Shown here: one piece after another, positions 1-10,796 of the stretch
Layout of the letters: the number at the start of each line of letters is the position of its first letter
How positions within the stretch are numbered: position 1 is the first letter of the stretch
Assembly (NCBI GenBank): GCA_964035575.1
Contig: OZ037855.1
Span: 806,001-870,000, forward strand
Origin: Rhynchopus sp. YZ270_cl-10
Lineage: Eukaryota; Euglenozoa; Diplonemea; Diplonemida; Diplonemidae
Direction: 5' to 3'
DNA length: 64,000 nucleotides
Translations under genes and position numbers: made by a program
Notes under the pieces: model-generated
Told to the model about the DNA's origin: nothing
Database searches by the model: none
The model's input: the letters and a program-made list of their open reading frames with translations, nothing else

Positions 1-936
1 TTTTTAAAGGTGCAGCCCTGGACGGTGCATACAGGCTCGGGAAAATATTGGCTCCCTCCGGGGAGACAAAGTGACCCCCCACTATAAAACCCCTAGGAGG
101 ATAATCCTCCACCCGAGCCCTCCAAAAAAAAAAAAAAAAATGGAGGAAATCCTCCACCAAAAAAGCCTGAAAAAAAAAAAAAAAAAGCCCCTGGAGGAAA
201 TATCCTCCCCTACGTGGAGGATCTTGAGAGCACTGACAATACGGACGAGCGGCGAGCGGGAATAGGGAAGGGAAGGGGGCAGTGGGAAACACCGATAGAG
301 GGTGTAGGTATGAGATGAAAAGCGTGTGCATAATGTGTTTTTATACTGTGGTTTGAAATCCGGGTGCGGAGTCAGCACAGAAAAAAAAAAATACCGACTT
401 TGATGAACGCGTATTTTTCCCCCTATTTTGTTGCGCCTATGAAGTCATCCTCAAGATCGCATCAAACAGGGAACACATTGGTTATTCAGTTTGTCTGAAC
501 CCACTCGCCAGTTTTGAAACACTGTTCAAAACAAAACAGACAGTATCTAAACTAGAACTACAATTCACAAGAGGGGCTAACAGTTACGCAAAAAGAAAAG
601 AAAAATGGAAGATGAATGTGCCTTGCGAGAAACAGAGGCATATCTTTAACACAAAAAAAAAAATCTGAGAAATTGGCAAAGATAACCTGAGCCTTAAAGT
701 CAGGGGTTAAGTTAGGGCGGGTTTCTGGGTTTTCAAAACCCGGTTTTCGGGTTTTCGGGTTTTTCAAAAAAAAAAAAAAAAAATGGAATCTGAAAAAAAA
801 AAAAAAAAAATCCAAATTTTTGGGTGGTGTAGGCTGGGAAGGTGGGGTAGGGGTGGGCGGAGCCCCTCCCACCCCACCCTCTAAGAAAAAAATTCCCCCG
901 ACCCAAACAAACCCCCCGTCAGAACTGGGAATTATT
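1..936. other. gene-free A/T-run spacer
   Basis: No gene is seen. The stretch holds several A runs of 10-18 bases. At 704-775 there is a G/T-rich stretch with repeated GGGTTTTCGGG. The same sequence, inverted and imperfect, returns at about 3650-3745, so this may be the outer arm of the nested elements to its right. At 606-625 a purine-rich GAAGATGAATGTGCC resembles the interspersed hairpin family seen across the window. Confidence 0.5.
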
Positions 937-3355
937 CATATGGCAGCGTCCGCGAAAGACCCCCCCCTAAAGCTAACATCCATGCTTATTGGTATTTCAC
1001 TAATTAAAATTTTGGTATTTTATAAGATTTTTTTTTAAAATGAACTCAGAGTTAAGTTTCTGAGTTCATTAAAAAAAAAATCGGTGAAAAATTCCGAGTA
1101 GGTATTAATTTAGATAGGAAAAGCTATGTCAACAGCTATGTGTCCCCTTATTTTACCTGTAAATACTAAGGATATACAAGGAAATCCTCACAAACACCCA
1201 TATAACCACCCATAGAACAACACAACAGGGGGAAATGTAATCACCAGCCAAAGCATTCGCTCAGGAGCTGAAAACCCGGCCTTTCCGAGGCCTAAAAAAC
1301 TTCGCCGAGCTGCAGGTGTATGCAGGGGTCCACTGGCAGGGGGGCAAAGGGTGGGGCGCGAGGAGCTGGATGCGCGAGGTGTGTAGCTCGAAGCATATGT
1401 CCCTCCATATGCAGAAGACAACCACCAGGAGAAAAGGGGTGTCCGCCGTTTACTACTCCTGTAGTTGCATCAGCGACACCCTCAGGACAGTGACAGCGAG
1501 ACGGAGGAGGAAGAGGAGGAACAGGCGGACAATTGTCTGCAACTCTTGGAGAGACTCATCACGGAGGTCAATAGGGTCACTCAAAAAAGGGGGTTTTCTG
1601 CGAGAAAGTCGACATCGCCGCAGACGACCCGGAGCGTGAAGCTCTTTCGCGCTCTATTTAGAGTGTTCGGAGGGGGCGACAAGCCTCCACCCCCCCTTTC
1701 CTCCCCCCCTTTTTGATAATGGGTTTAGAGACAGATATTAGTGAATTCCTTCCTATATCCTTAGTATTTACAGGTAAAATAAGGGGACACATAGCTGCTG
1801 ACATAGCTTTTCCTATCTAAATTAATACCTACTCGGAATTTTTCACCGATTTTTTTTTTAATGAACTCAGAAACTTAACTCTGAGTTCATTGTAAAAAAA
1901 AATCTTATAAAATATATACATAGCGCTCCAATTAGAGTGTTAGGGTATAATTAGAGTCTGGGATTTTGGGTCAAGTCAGTTAGAGTCCAGTTAGAGTATA
2001 ATTAGAGTCGCTTTTCTTCAATTAGACTATAATTAGAGCGCAGTTAGAGCATAATTAGACTCTAACTACACTCTAATTATAGTCTAATTAGAGTAAAACA
2101 ACAGGCTTCTTGTAGGTGCAAACGCCTTAAGGAACTGGTTCCCCTAAGGTTCCTCTGTAGGACCCAGGTGTCCAGGTGCCCACATAGCTGAGAATAAGAC
2201 TTGGGGACCCGGGACCCGGTTATTCTCAGCCGGACTGGGACACAACTATGTGAAGGCGCTGTGGGTCCGCCTGAAAGCGGGTCGGGGACCCGGTCGCGGG
2301 AGGGTGGGGGCCTAGTCCAAGTCCTACTGTACCTAGTACCCGGGACTCGGGACCCGGCTTATTCTCAGCTATGGGTACCCGGACCCGCAGTGGCACATGC
2401 CCTCAAGTGTGAGTGACCCACACATGAGGGAATGCGACACCGCAAAAACTCTTCGTGCACCTTCGGGTGCAATGCCGCAGACAGGCCAAACAGCGTTGGA
2501 CTCAGAGGAATTCCTGCTGTGCAGGTAACAAACATGAGAACCAACTCCCAGTAACAAGGGGCGCCTTTTGGCGGGCGTTATTGAGGATGTTTGGGGTGCA
2601 AAGTTTTCCACAATTTTGATGCGCGGGTACAGAAGTGTTGTCTTGTTCTTTCATCTCTAGGAATGTAAATGTCAATCGAGTTTAACTACCACTAAGGGGT
2701 CGAAGGGGATAATCCCAGTATCAAAGGTTGTGTCGACGGGAAATCTATGAGTATACGTTCATTTCATCCGCAGAAATAACTACTTATGAACCCAGGAGAG
2801 ATCCAAGCCTCGCGCTAAACCACCACCCGCGATTGACTTAGATGTTATAACAAAGAGAATTCATAACAAACAACACCCTACCCCATGCACACTAAAGTGC
2901 CATGCTTCAAGTGATCATGCCCTGGGCCAAAATTCCTGTGCTAAAAAGGCAACAAGACCAGTGTGAATTGTGCACTGGTTTTCTGGGGGAACAAACAATA
3001 TTTTCTTGTATCTAGTCCTCTGCAAGCAGAAAACAGACGTTCTGGATTACAAAATCGAATTTCTTGCACTGGCTATGCTCCCTGGGTTTATGGCTATAGC
3101 ATTGGTTGATGTGCCCCTCTTATTGACCCTATTATAAGACTCTAATTAGAGTCTAATTAGAGTCCAGTTAGAGTATTAGAGTTCAGTTAGAGTTTTAAAG
3201 ACTCTAATTATACTCTAACTGCCGACTCTAATTATCTAGTTGGAGTCTAATTAGAGCGCTATGTATAAAAATACCAAAATTTTAATTAGTGAAATACCAA
3301 TAAGCATGGATGTTAGCTTTAGGGGGGGGTCTTTCGCGGACGCTCCCATATGAAG
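937..3355. mobile_element. element A: non-autonomous inverted-repeat DNA element, split by element B
   Basis: The sequence at 937-1021 (CATATGGCAGCGTCCGCGAA onward) is repeated inverted at about 3268-3355 with few mismatches over about 85 bp. Inside each end lies a cluster of AATTAGAGT-type subterminal repeats (1925-2095 and 3135-3260), a layout known from cut-and-paste DNA transposons. The left inner junction TACATAGCGCTC (1916-1929) matches the right one, GAGCGCTATGTA (3254-3265). The two halves of the left end were therefore continuous before element B landed between them. The core (2100-3130) has no convincing open frame. It does carry two copies of a GGGACCCGG...TTATTCTCAGC motif, at about 2210-2230 and 2350-2370. 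The ends meet host sequence at a palindromic CATATG, so the length of the target duplication cannot be read. The family is unknown. Confidence 0.65.
1017..1913. mobile_element. element B: ~900 bp element with ~160 bp terminal inverted repeats
   Basis: The left end (1017-1176) and right end (1755-1913) are near-perfect inverted copies. Each contains its own 11-bp palindrome, AATGAACTCAG...CTGAGTTCATT (1039-1070 on the left), so the tips could fold as hairpins. The arms agree more closely than those of element A, and B interrupts A, so B is the younger insertion. The core (1190-1740) has an 83-codon plus-strand frame at 1465-1716 with an acidic DSETEEEEEE run followed by a basic, Pro-rich tail. 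It has no ATG start and I do not recognise it. B may be a MITE whose maker is elsewhere. The class is unassigned. Confidence 0.65.
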
Positions 3356-3745
3356 AGGCAACAGGGATCTCTGGCGAACTTCGGGTTCAGTACTAGTGTT
3401 GCGAGAGTGCGGGTGAGGCAGGACGTGGGAACTGAGGTCGGTGAGGGGTACACCAGTCCTGTTCTTCAAATTTATGCTCCAAAATTGTTAGGACAAATCC
3501 AAAAACCCCCCAGGGTCCCCCACTTTTTGGTGGGATTTTTGAACTTTGCCCCAAAAATTGCGAAAAAAAAATTTCGCTCGCTACGCTCGCGGAGGTGCAC
3601 CTTAAAAATTTTCCCGCTCGCTGCGCTCGCGGAGGGAATGGGTTATTTTTCGCAAAATCCAGAAAACCCGAAAAAACCCAGAAAACCCGACTCAGCGAGA
3701 AAAAAAAAAAGCTAACTTAACCCCTGCTTAAAGTGCTTCGGCATC

Positions 3746-6589
3746 TTTAAAAAAAAAACATACAGGATAGGGTATCTGATAAGAAAACCCCCTTGCATAA
3801 AATTTTACGTAGATTGTTTCACAATTTTTTTTGTTGTGTCGACAATCGCCTTAAGGACCCGCGTTGGGTCTTGTACTCAATGTTTTGGCCGAAGCCTTTG
3901 TACTACGGAAGGTATAGACGTCAGTCATCGAGAGCATCTTTTATGAAAAATCCCTTTTACCAGGCGAATTATTACTTTTTATAAATTGTTGGAGGAGTGG
4001 ATAGTTGCCTCGGTTATTGTGTTTGCCACAGTTGTGCAGTCTCCACTTTCCAAAAAAAAATTATTCGCCTCTCGTACGAGGAAGAATACCACACTACTAA
4101 GCATTTGTCAAAAAAGGAGGACAAGCGTGTACGCAATTGGGAATGCTAAACAATTGGGGAAATAGATTCCCGGTATTAATATTGATCAACATAATATTAT
4201 TTACGAACACGGGAATATCGCCCCTGATCAGAGCACATCGACGAATGCCCGTCGAAGTAGAAAAATTCAAAAAGAAAAAAAAAAATCAAAAGTTGAGATG
4301 TACAAAAAGTCTGCAATAAGATGGGATCGGTTTCGACAAAAACGAGTGAGGGGGCGAGGGGGTGAGGGGGTGGTTTGAAAAAGTTTGTTTCAATCGAGGG
4401 GGTGAGGGGGTGGATATTCGGAGTTTTGCTTCACTAGAATAGCGACACAGACAAACATAAACACATACATACCAGGCCCCGGAGGAGCTCCCACGCAGCC
4501 CCTTTCCTTTGCTTCTCACTTTCTCATTTAGATGAAATGTTATTGCACCAAAAATAAAGATGACGTGGAAAGTGCAAAGAATGGGACAGCAGAGAGAGCG
4601 GAGACCCGGCCAGGCATTTTTTTTTCTCTTCGCAGCTGCCAACACAATCACGCGTCGGGACAGACTCTAGGAAGAATTGTAATTTAAAATAAAACGTTTT
4701 TGAGCGCCGCAAACGCAAAACAAAATAACAAAATACCCCAACAGAAATCGAAAATAATCCGAAATAGCGGGGCTGGCACAAAACAAAACAAAAAAAATGC
4801 TAAAAATGTTGGTACAGATCTCAGGGTTTAATGCTTAAGTTTAATTACTTTAAAAAAACGGGCAGTTAGAAGGATAGTAATCCGAAAAAAAGGGCGTTAG
4901 GGATTTGTGGCGGTACGTGCAGCGGAGTGACGACAACACCAAAATAGATAGCACGGCGTGGTTACGAAAGGGGGGGTAGAAAGGTGCTAACACCTCTACG
5001 GACGCAGGCAAATGCAGGTCGCATGATGACTGCCTTAACGGGATGTGGCTTACAAAGGTGTAACATGAGACACTGAGGCTGACCCGTACCGTAATGTGAA
5101 CGGGGGCGGTACACCACCGCTCGTCGCCAGTCCATGTCCAATGAAGCGTTGTAAGCTACAGGTGCTCTCAGAAAAGGAACCCCTGAAAGATGAATGTGCT
5201 CGCAGGCACATCAGTTTTGTAATTGTACAATCAGGGCTGGGGAAATGCCCGTACAATGTTTTTTAAAAAAAATGGACGAAGGGCGAAGGACGAAGGGGAG
5301 GCGTCTGTGCACAGAACACAGGCACCTAAAAATGACACAAGTACATTTGATTAGAACGGTACTTTTTTGCATCGACACTTTGATAGGTCGTTGTTGCAAA
5401 AAAAAAAGAAGTGATTCCTGTGGAAAGTAAAGGCTGTCTGAATGGCAGCCACACAATCCAATGGGGTGTACGTACTGTGGGTAGTTGAGGTTGCTACGCT
5501 ATTTTTTTTTTTTTTCTTCAAAGGGCAAGATTGTAGTGGCTTCTTTCAAATGGTACCACCTGTGATCTGCCACGTGGTTGTTGTGGCATCGACAAAATCA
5601 CCTCTGTAAAATAAACAAAAAAGGAAAAGAAAACTTGAAAAAGATGAATGGAACACAGAGCGATGCACCCCGAAGTACACAAAACCGCATCAACAGAATA
5701 GCAGACCTTCGCCCCGCAAAGGAGGTGAGATCGATGCACACACTGGAACTGCACTTTTGCGGATTCACACAGGCACTCTTTTAATTATTTTTAGAGTTTA
5801 TTGGCTTTATTTCGGTTTTTACACAATGTCATCAGCATTTACACTTTAAACAGAGATACCCCACCCATATAAATGTCCTGTCTACGATAACATACGACGC
5901 CCTTTTATTGCCAACACTTTTCTCACTACACAGTCACATTGTGACCATGCTAAGGTGAAGCCCCAGGGTTTGTTAGAAGTTGGAGAGGCAGGGTTTGTGA
6001 CGATATGACTGGGGGGGAAACATAACAAATTAAATATCTTACTGCTTGGACTGACAGAAAGCAATAATAGTTGTTGAATTGCAGGCACCCCCAACTGACC
6101 CACGATGCCAGCCATCCGGATAAAAGCAAAAAAAAGAGAGAATTTTTTGGATCGATGCCGTTTCAATGAGTTCGACACTTAAAAGGGGGAAGAAATACAA
6201 ATGGCCTGGCCACTAACAGGGAAGGTCTCTAGAGAAACAACGCAAGGCAATGTTGCGTAGATCCGTCTAGGTTGATGGGGGCCTTTGGAACAATAATAAT
6301 GTATATTAGAAAACCCTAGGTGTCTTAGTCACCTCAAAGAAATGCAATGGGTTATGCTGTATTACACAAAAACGTTGTTTTGCAAACCAAAAAGGGAAGA
6401 GATATTTTGGTTATTAGGGTGGCACGACTTTTTTTTTTGTTTCCCGCTCGCTGACTCTGGGATAAAAATGCGCGCGCGCGCAAAAAAAAAGTTTTGCCTG
6501 AAAAAAAGTTGACAAACAAGTTGCGGAACAGGGTGATCCTGTGGGCTTTTTATATAAAATCGCCTCAGGGGCCCCAAAAACGGGTGACC
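3746..6589. other. gene-poor spacer
   Basis: I see no supportable gene. The stretch holds A/T runs and several copies of the interspersed hairpin motif, best seen at 5183-5213 (ATGTGC, CTCGCAG, GCACAT). Another AGGTG/CACCT stem lies at 6317-6334. Open frames here are short, lack ATG or convincing acceptors, and resemble nothing known to me. Confidence 0.4.
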
Positions 6590-7035
6590 CAAAACACAGT
6601 TTTTTAGCATTTCCGGAATCCGTCCAGAAAGTGGTGGGGTCAATCTCGAAAATTGGACAATTTTTTGACCACTTAAATTTTTGAAAATATGAGCCCAGCC
6701 ACTTATACGTGGGCCCATTTTCGGCCAAAAAAATACTGCTCAAAAATATTTCCCTGCAAATTTTTCAGCCCCAAAACATGCCGCGATTGGCATTTCCGGA
6801 ATCTGTCCGCACTGTGGTGGGGTCAATTTGCCGATATGGCCAAGTTCTTGGTTTTGGTCAAAATGAGTGTAAAGGCAAAAGGGGCAAGGTAAATCCCACA
6901 ACTCAGATTTTCCCTCCCTGATGCTGAAACATGAAAATGCGCGACAGCACCGGCATTTGCATTTCCGGAATCCGTCCGTTGTGTGGTGGGGTCAATTTGA
7001 CGAAATGGACGAGTTTTTATAAATTTTGGTCAAAA
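6590..7035. repeat. 170-190 bp tandem repeat, three units
   Basis: A core of about 40 bases reading CATTTCCGGAATCCGTCC then GTGGTGGGGTCAATTT occurs at 6606-6646, 6791-6830 and 6960-6999, spaced 185 and 169 bp. Between cores there are shared pieces such as GGTTTTGGTCAAAAT. The same unit occurs in opposite orientation at 21838-22300. It could be a minor satellite or the inner repeats of a larger element. No protein is seen. Confidence 0.7.
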
Positions 7036-7804
7036 TCGTGTACAACCCGGTGAAGAAAAAATATTTTCACGAAAAAAAAACCCCAAAATGTCCACCAGTA
7101 CTCAGTACCCAGTACCGAAACTTTTTTTCCGCCAAACTTTTTTTTTTTTGAATCTCGAAAAAAAAATGCGCGCGCGAGCGGGAAACGAAAAAAAAAGTTG
7201 TGCCACCCTTATGTAAAAAAAATGTGTGACTTTTTTAAAAAAATCGTTTAGAAGAACAACAAAAAAGAAAAAGATTTTTTTTGTTGCAAGATGCATGCGC
7301 ACACACATCTAAGAAGAGATTCGAATCGAGGAAGGAGCGGGGGCAAAGAAAATCATGGAAAGTGCTCTGTTTTAATTCCGACACAAACAAAGCTTCCAGT
7401 GACGAAGCGACTGCCATAAAGCATAATCACAGCGTCTTATCCGGATTTTTTTATTTTCCCTTTGCTCGCCGAAACACCACAAAAAAACAAATAAAACAGC
7501 ATTGAGAATGAATGTATGTGAATAACAACAGCAGAACATTATGAACAAAGGACAAGCAAAAAAAAGGGGAATTTTTTTTTGGAAAACAGGGTGGACAAAT
7601 ATTGAGAAATAAAAGCAAATAATAGAAGAGGCTGTTCAATACAACCACATTGTGCGAAAAAAAAAGGGGATTGTAGGTTATTTTCAGGGTGAGGATGGGA
7701 AAGGGAATATGATGCTGTCCCGAAGACCACCATCTAGCGATGGCTTTTGGGACTGTGGGAGTTGGCCACGTGCTTATTTAAAAAAATACATAAAACCTCC
7801 GCAA

Positions 7805-8012
7805 CTATTCAAGGCAACATAAAAGAAGTGAAGTTGGTAAGTTGGTGTGCAAACAATAGGCAAATTTTTCACCATCTTTCGGGTCCCAACAAGTGTACTT
7901 GACCTCAAATCCCTTTCCAGTAAGGATCGGGTGTGCAGTGTCTGGACGCCGGCACCGGAAGGGAACTCCCAAAGGTGAAACCCCCCTTTCGTATGTATTA
8001 CCAACAACAGTA
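7805..8012 (-). other. possible orphan 3' exon
   Basis: On the minus strand a very strong pyrimidine tract ending TTTTTCTAG (8013-8031) precedes an open frame of 68 codons that ends at 7805. Part of it reads like real protein, for example FEVKYTCWDPKDGEKFAYC. I find no ATG-led first exon upstream. It may be the last exon of a gene whose start I cannot see, a remnant, or chance. I do not recognise the family. Confidence 0.22.
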
Positions 8013-8141
8013 CTAGAAAAAGAAGAAAAAGTTTTTTTTTTTGTAAGATGAACAGTAAGACGCATGGTGATTTCGTCCACCTAAACAAAATAATGAATGT
8101 GCTTCTCCTGCAGTTATCAAAAAGTTATCAACAAAAAAAAA

Positions 8142-8260
8142 GTTGATTTGAAATACAACAGCCCTCTCTTAACAGTGTACCTTGGTACATGACCGGCTGT
8201 ACCAGGGTGGACACCCAAACCATGCAGTCCTACATCCATGTCGTGGTTTACATCTGATAT
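8142..8260 (-). repeat. dispersed ~120-140 bp repeat, copy 1
   Basis: This stretch is closely matched at 49689-49824 and 57764-57900. Shared blocks include GCCCTCTC, CCTTGGTA, ACCGGCTGTACC and a stem AAACCATG...CGTGGTTT around GCAGTCCTACATCCAT. Read on the minus strand, copies 1 and 3 end in a run of T, as a pol III transcript would. I therefore give the minus strand, but the orientation is inferred. The family is unknown. Confidence 0.7.
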
Positions 8261-8680
8261 AAAAAAAATGGGTCAAAATGGTACCAAGGGTTGGAGATGG
8301 TTTTGGTAGTGTTATTTTTTTGCAAAAGAGACCATAGAAAACAGCGTTGTGAACACATTGACTAGGAGGGATATACCCTTCAGAAACAGATTGAAAGCGA
8401 GACAAAATAATTGAGGGGGGTGGGGAAAAAAGATTGAAAAAAAGAATCAAAATATCAGTTCTGACATGCATCATAACTAATATTGAAAACCAAATAGCAA
8501 AATAAATCAATGATTGCACATCACATTTTAAGATCTACTGATACATATTTTCAACGGGACCTTCCTTGATTGCAAGAAACTGGAGGCAAACTCGGCTCCT
8601 CTTTTTTGCCTCTGTTTTCATTTGCTTTTTTCAGGTTAGGGAGCAGGATGGCCCTATGAAGAAAAAAAAAAACAGCAAAC
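8261..8680. other. short spacer 3' of the ankyrin gene
   Basis: This stretch holds the 3' side of the ankyrin-repeat gene and A/T-rich sequence with short runs. No separate gene is supported. Minus-strand open frames in 8261-8520 lack an acceptor or a protein-like composition. Confidence 0.4.
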
Positions 8681-9826
8681 TTATTTTTCAGCTTCTTGCA
8701 ATGCAAGCAGGCACCTCTGATTGCCTCTTCTGGTTGCCAGGTCGGCAGGGGTGCAACCGTCTACGTCTTGCAACGTATAGTCTGCACCTCCAGCGAGAAG
8801 CAGCCGAACGCAGTCATACCGCCCCCACCAGGCGCTTAGGTGAAGCGCTGTCTGCTGTGAGAAGAGGGTACACTCATCGAGCAGCCCGCCACTCAGCACT
8901 GCTTCCATCATGTGCACATGGTTTGCCCTGACTACCTCATGCAATGCGGTGGACCCTTCTCTGTTTGCGACACATCCCGCATCAACTGTCATCAACAGAG
9001 ACACCGTCTCGGTGTGCCCCCCTTTCACCGCTAGGTGCAATGCCGTTGTTCCATCCTCCGACTGTTGCTTCGCATCTGCATCCTCTTGGAGAAGGACTTC
9101 AACACATCGGGTATGCCCTTTCCATGCGGCAGAGTGGAGTGCAGTCCAACCACTATGACCTTGGACAGAAACGTCAGCTCCACAGCGGAGGAGGAAGGAG
9201 ACTGAGGTGGCATGACCTGCGACGGCGGCAATGGAAAGGGGTGTTGCCCCGGTGTTGTCTGGCGACGACAGCGATGCGCCGGCAGCAACAAGAAGACTCA
9301 TTGCTTCAACATAGCCTTTTGATGCCGCAAAATGCAGTGGCGTCCACTCCTTATACCCTGTAGTATCAACCAGCGCCCCTGCGTCCAGCAACGCGGCCAG
9401 ACACCCTACCTCTTCTCCGTAGGATGCACTGACGTGCAGCGCAGTGTACTCACGGCATTCCATCAGGTCTACATCTGCCCCTGCCATGATAAGAAGCTCT
9501 GCACACAGCACCTCCCCTCTCATGCATGCAAGGTGCAGAGGGGAGGCACCGTCCTTATCGACGGCAGAAGGATTGGCGTTGACCTCGAGCAGCGTGCCAA
9601 GGCAGTGTGCATGGCCATTGAGCGCTGCAAGGTGCAGTGGCGTGCGTCCACTCCGATCCAGCGCATTGACATCACACCCCGCAATGATCAGTTGGATGAG
9701 CGCCTCAACGTCTCCATTCTGCGCTGCTTCGCAAAGGGTCAGCTTAGAGGTGAACGCAGACCACATTGCCGAGAGGGAAGCGGTCACATCAATCATAGTG
9801 CGCACGGTGGCACGTATCTTACGCAT
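8681..9826 (-). CDS. ankyrin-repeat protein, 381 aa
   Basis: The product is almost wholly ankyrin repeats. I count 11 units from about residue 29 to 376, marked by the helix motifs TPLHLAALNG, SPLHLACMRG, TALHVSASYG, TPLHFAASKG, TPLSIAAVAG, TALHSAAWKG and similar. The first (CEAAQNG) and last (TPADLATRRG) act as caps. There is no signal peptide, membrane helix or enzymatic domain, so it is probably an intracellular protein-binding scaffold. Its partner cannot be named. The start chosen is the first ATG of the frame. A second ATG at codon 11 (MIDVTASL) would remove only an unstructured basic lead. No strong pyrimidine-AG acceptor lies right before the ATG; the nearest plausible one is about 80 bp upstream (ATTTACAG). 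The reading frame is intact and has no intron. Confidence 0.9.
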   Translation of the reverse strand: MRKIRATVRTMIDVTASLSAMWSAFTSKLTLCEAAQNGDVEALIQLIIAGCDVNALDRSGRTPLHLAALNGHAHCLGTLLEVNANPSAVDKDGASPLHLACMRGEVLCAELLIMAGADVDLMECREYTALHVSASYGEEVGCLAALLDAGALVDTTGYKEWTPLHFAASKGYVEAMSLLVAAGASLSSPDNTGATPLSIAAVAGHATSVSFLLRCGADVSVQGHSGWTALHSAAWKGHTRCVEVLLQEDADAKQQSEDGTTALHLAVKGGHTETVSLLMTVDAGCVANREGSTALHEVVRANHVHMMEAVLSGGLLDECTLFSQQTALHLSAWWGRYDCVRLLLAGGADYTLQDVDGCTPADLATRRGNQRCLLALQEAEK

Positions 9827-10509
9827 GGTAGAAAGGCGTGAAGAAGTGTGTATATGTGTTTATTGGTAAGAAAATCTTCTTTAGTGTACAGCAGAAGAAA
9901 GTATAGGCAAAAACGCTGTAAATTTCGTGGTCGTGGAGAGTGTGGATGGGGAGGTGTAGAACTGCATTAACAGAACTGCGGAGGTTAAGTGATTATTCGA
10001 AATCGGACAACAGCAGCGTATTTATGGGAATGGAGGGGAGAATGGTGTTGAAGGTGTGGACGAAGAACATCAACCTTGAGGACTGAGTAAACCCTTTTTT
10101 TAGGACCGAACACCTCAAAATAAGGAAACAGCGTACATGCTAAAAATGTTGGTAAGATGAGACCCATTGTTCAAACCAAAGAAAGTATTGAAAGTGCTGA
10201 CAACACTCCTGCAGGACAATGGTCAAGCAGAACACTCTCCACGGTGACCCTACGTTACCTTAGAAGATGGTACACTTCTGCAGAGCACCGTCCATAGAAA
10301 GTGTAGGTAGTGAATGTCTGCAGCTAACACCCAATTTCTGCGCACCTGGCATCCAATTTTACCACCAGCCATTTGAGGGCACCGTGGGTTTGCAGGGAAA
10401 TCAGATGAAGGTGGGAGGAACCGTCCCGAGATAAAGTCCTGCCCAGCAATTCGGGGTATCGATGCCCCTTCATGCATGCCCAGAGGATCAGACCAAAAAA
10501 CACCCAGGT
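9827..10509. other. spacer with a coding-like piece
   Basis: No complete gene is seen. On the minus strand, 10480-10250 carries an open frame with plausible protein composition (MAGGKIGCQVRRNWVLAADI in its second half). It stops three codons after a possible GTAACG donor. It has no start, since its upstream end runs into the 7-bp repeat array. It may be a remnant of a gene or element. The motif GGTAAGATGAGACCCATT at 10151-10168 belongs to the interspersed short-motif family. Confidence 0.3.
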
Positions 10510-10796
10510 GATGTACGATGTACGATGTACGATGTACGATGTACGATGTACGATGTACGATGTACGATGTACGATGTACGATGTACGATGTACGATGTAC
10601 GATGTACGATGTACGATGTACGATGTACGATGTACGATGTACGATGTACGATGTACGATGTACGATGTACGATGTACGATGTACGATGTACGATGTACGA
10701 TGTACGATGTACGATGTACGATGTACGATGTACGATGTACGATGTACGATGTACGATGTACGATGTACGATGTACGATGTACGATGTACGATGTAC
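10510..10796. repeat. perfect 7-bp minisatellite, 41 copies
   Basis: The unit GATGTAC is repeated 41 times (287 bp) with no visible mismatch. Since 7 is not a multiple of 3, every frame is open, which explains the long MYDVRCT-type open frames on both strands. These are not genes. Each unit holds the palindrome GTAC. Such homogeneity suggests recent expansion or collapse/expansion during assembly. It does not match any telomere repeat I know. Confidence 0.97.

Larger units (their letters stand above)
700..3745. mobile_element. possible outer inverted-repeat element enclosing two others
   Basis: About 25 bases around AGGGGTTAAGTTAG at 709-725 return inverted at 3710-3732. On both sides they are followed inward by GGGTTTTC-type repeats (735-775 and 3655-3690). 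The arms are short and imperfect, so this may be a decayed element or a chance pairing of related low-complexity sequence. No protein is recognisable inside. If it is real, it encloses element A, which encloses element B, giving three nested layers. Confidence 0.3.

Noticed and set aside
1177-1750. Element B as a viral genome
   Set aside because: Hairpin-tipped inverted ends alone are not evidence of a virus, and no viral protein is recognisable.
5882-6178. Minus-strand frame with MAGIVGQLGVPAIQQ
   Set aside because: It lacks a proper acceptor before its ATG and its remainder reads as translated spacer.
8910-9869. Plus-strand frames of 82-169 codons opposite the ankyrin gene
   Set aside because: They are antisense shadows of ankyrin repeats.
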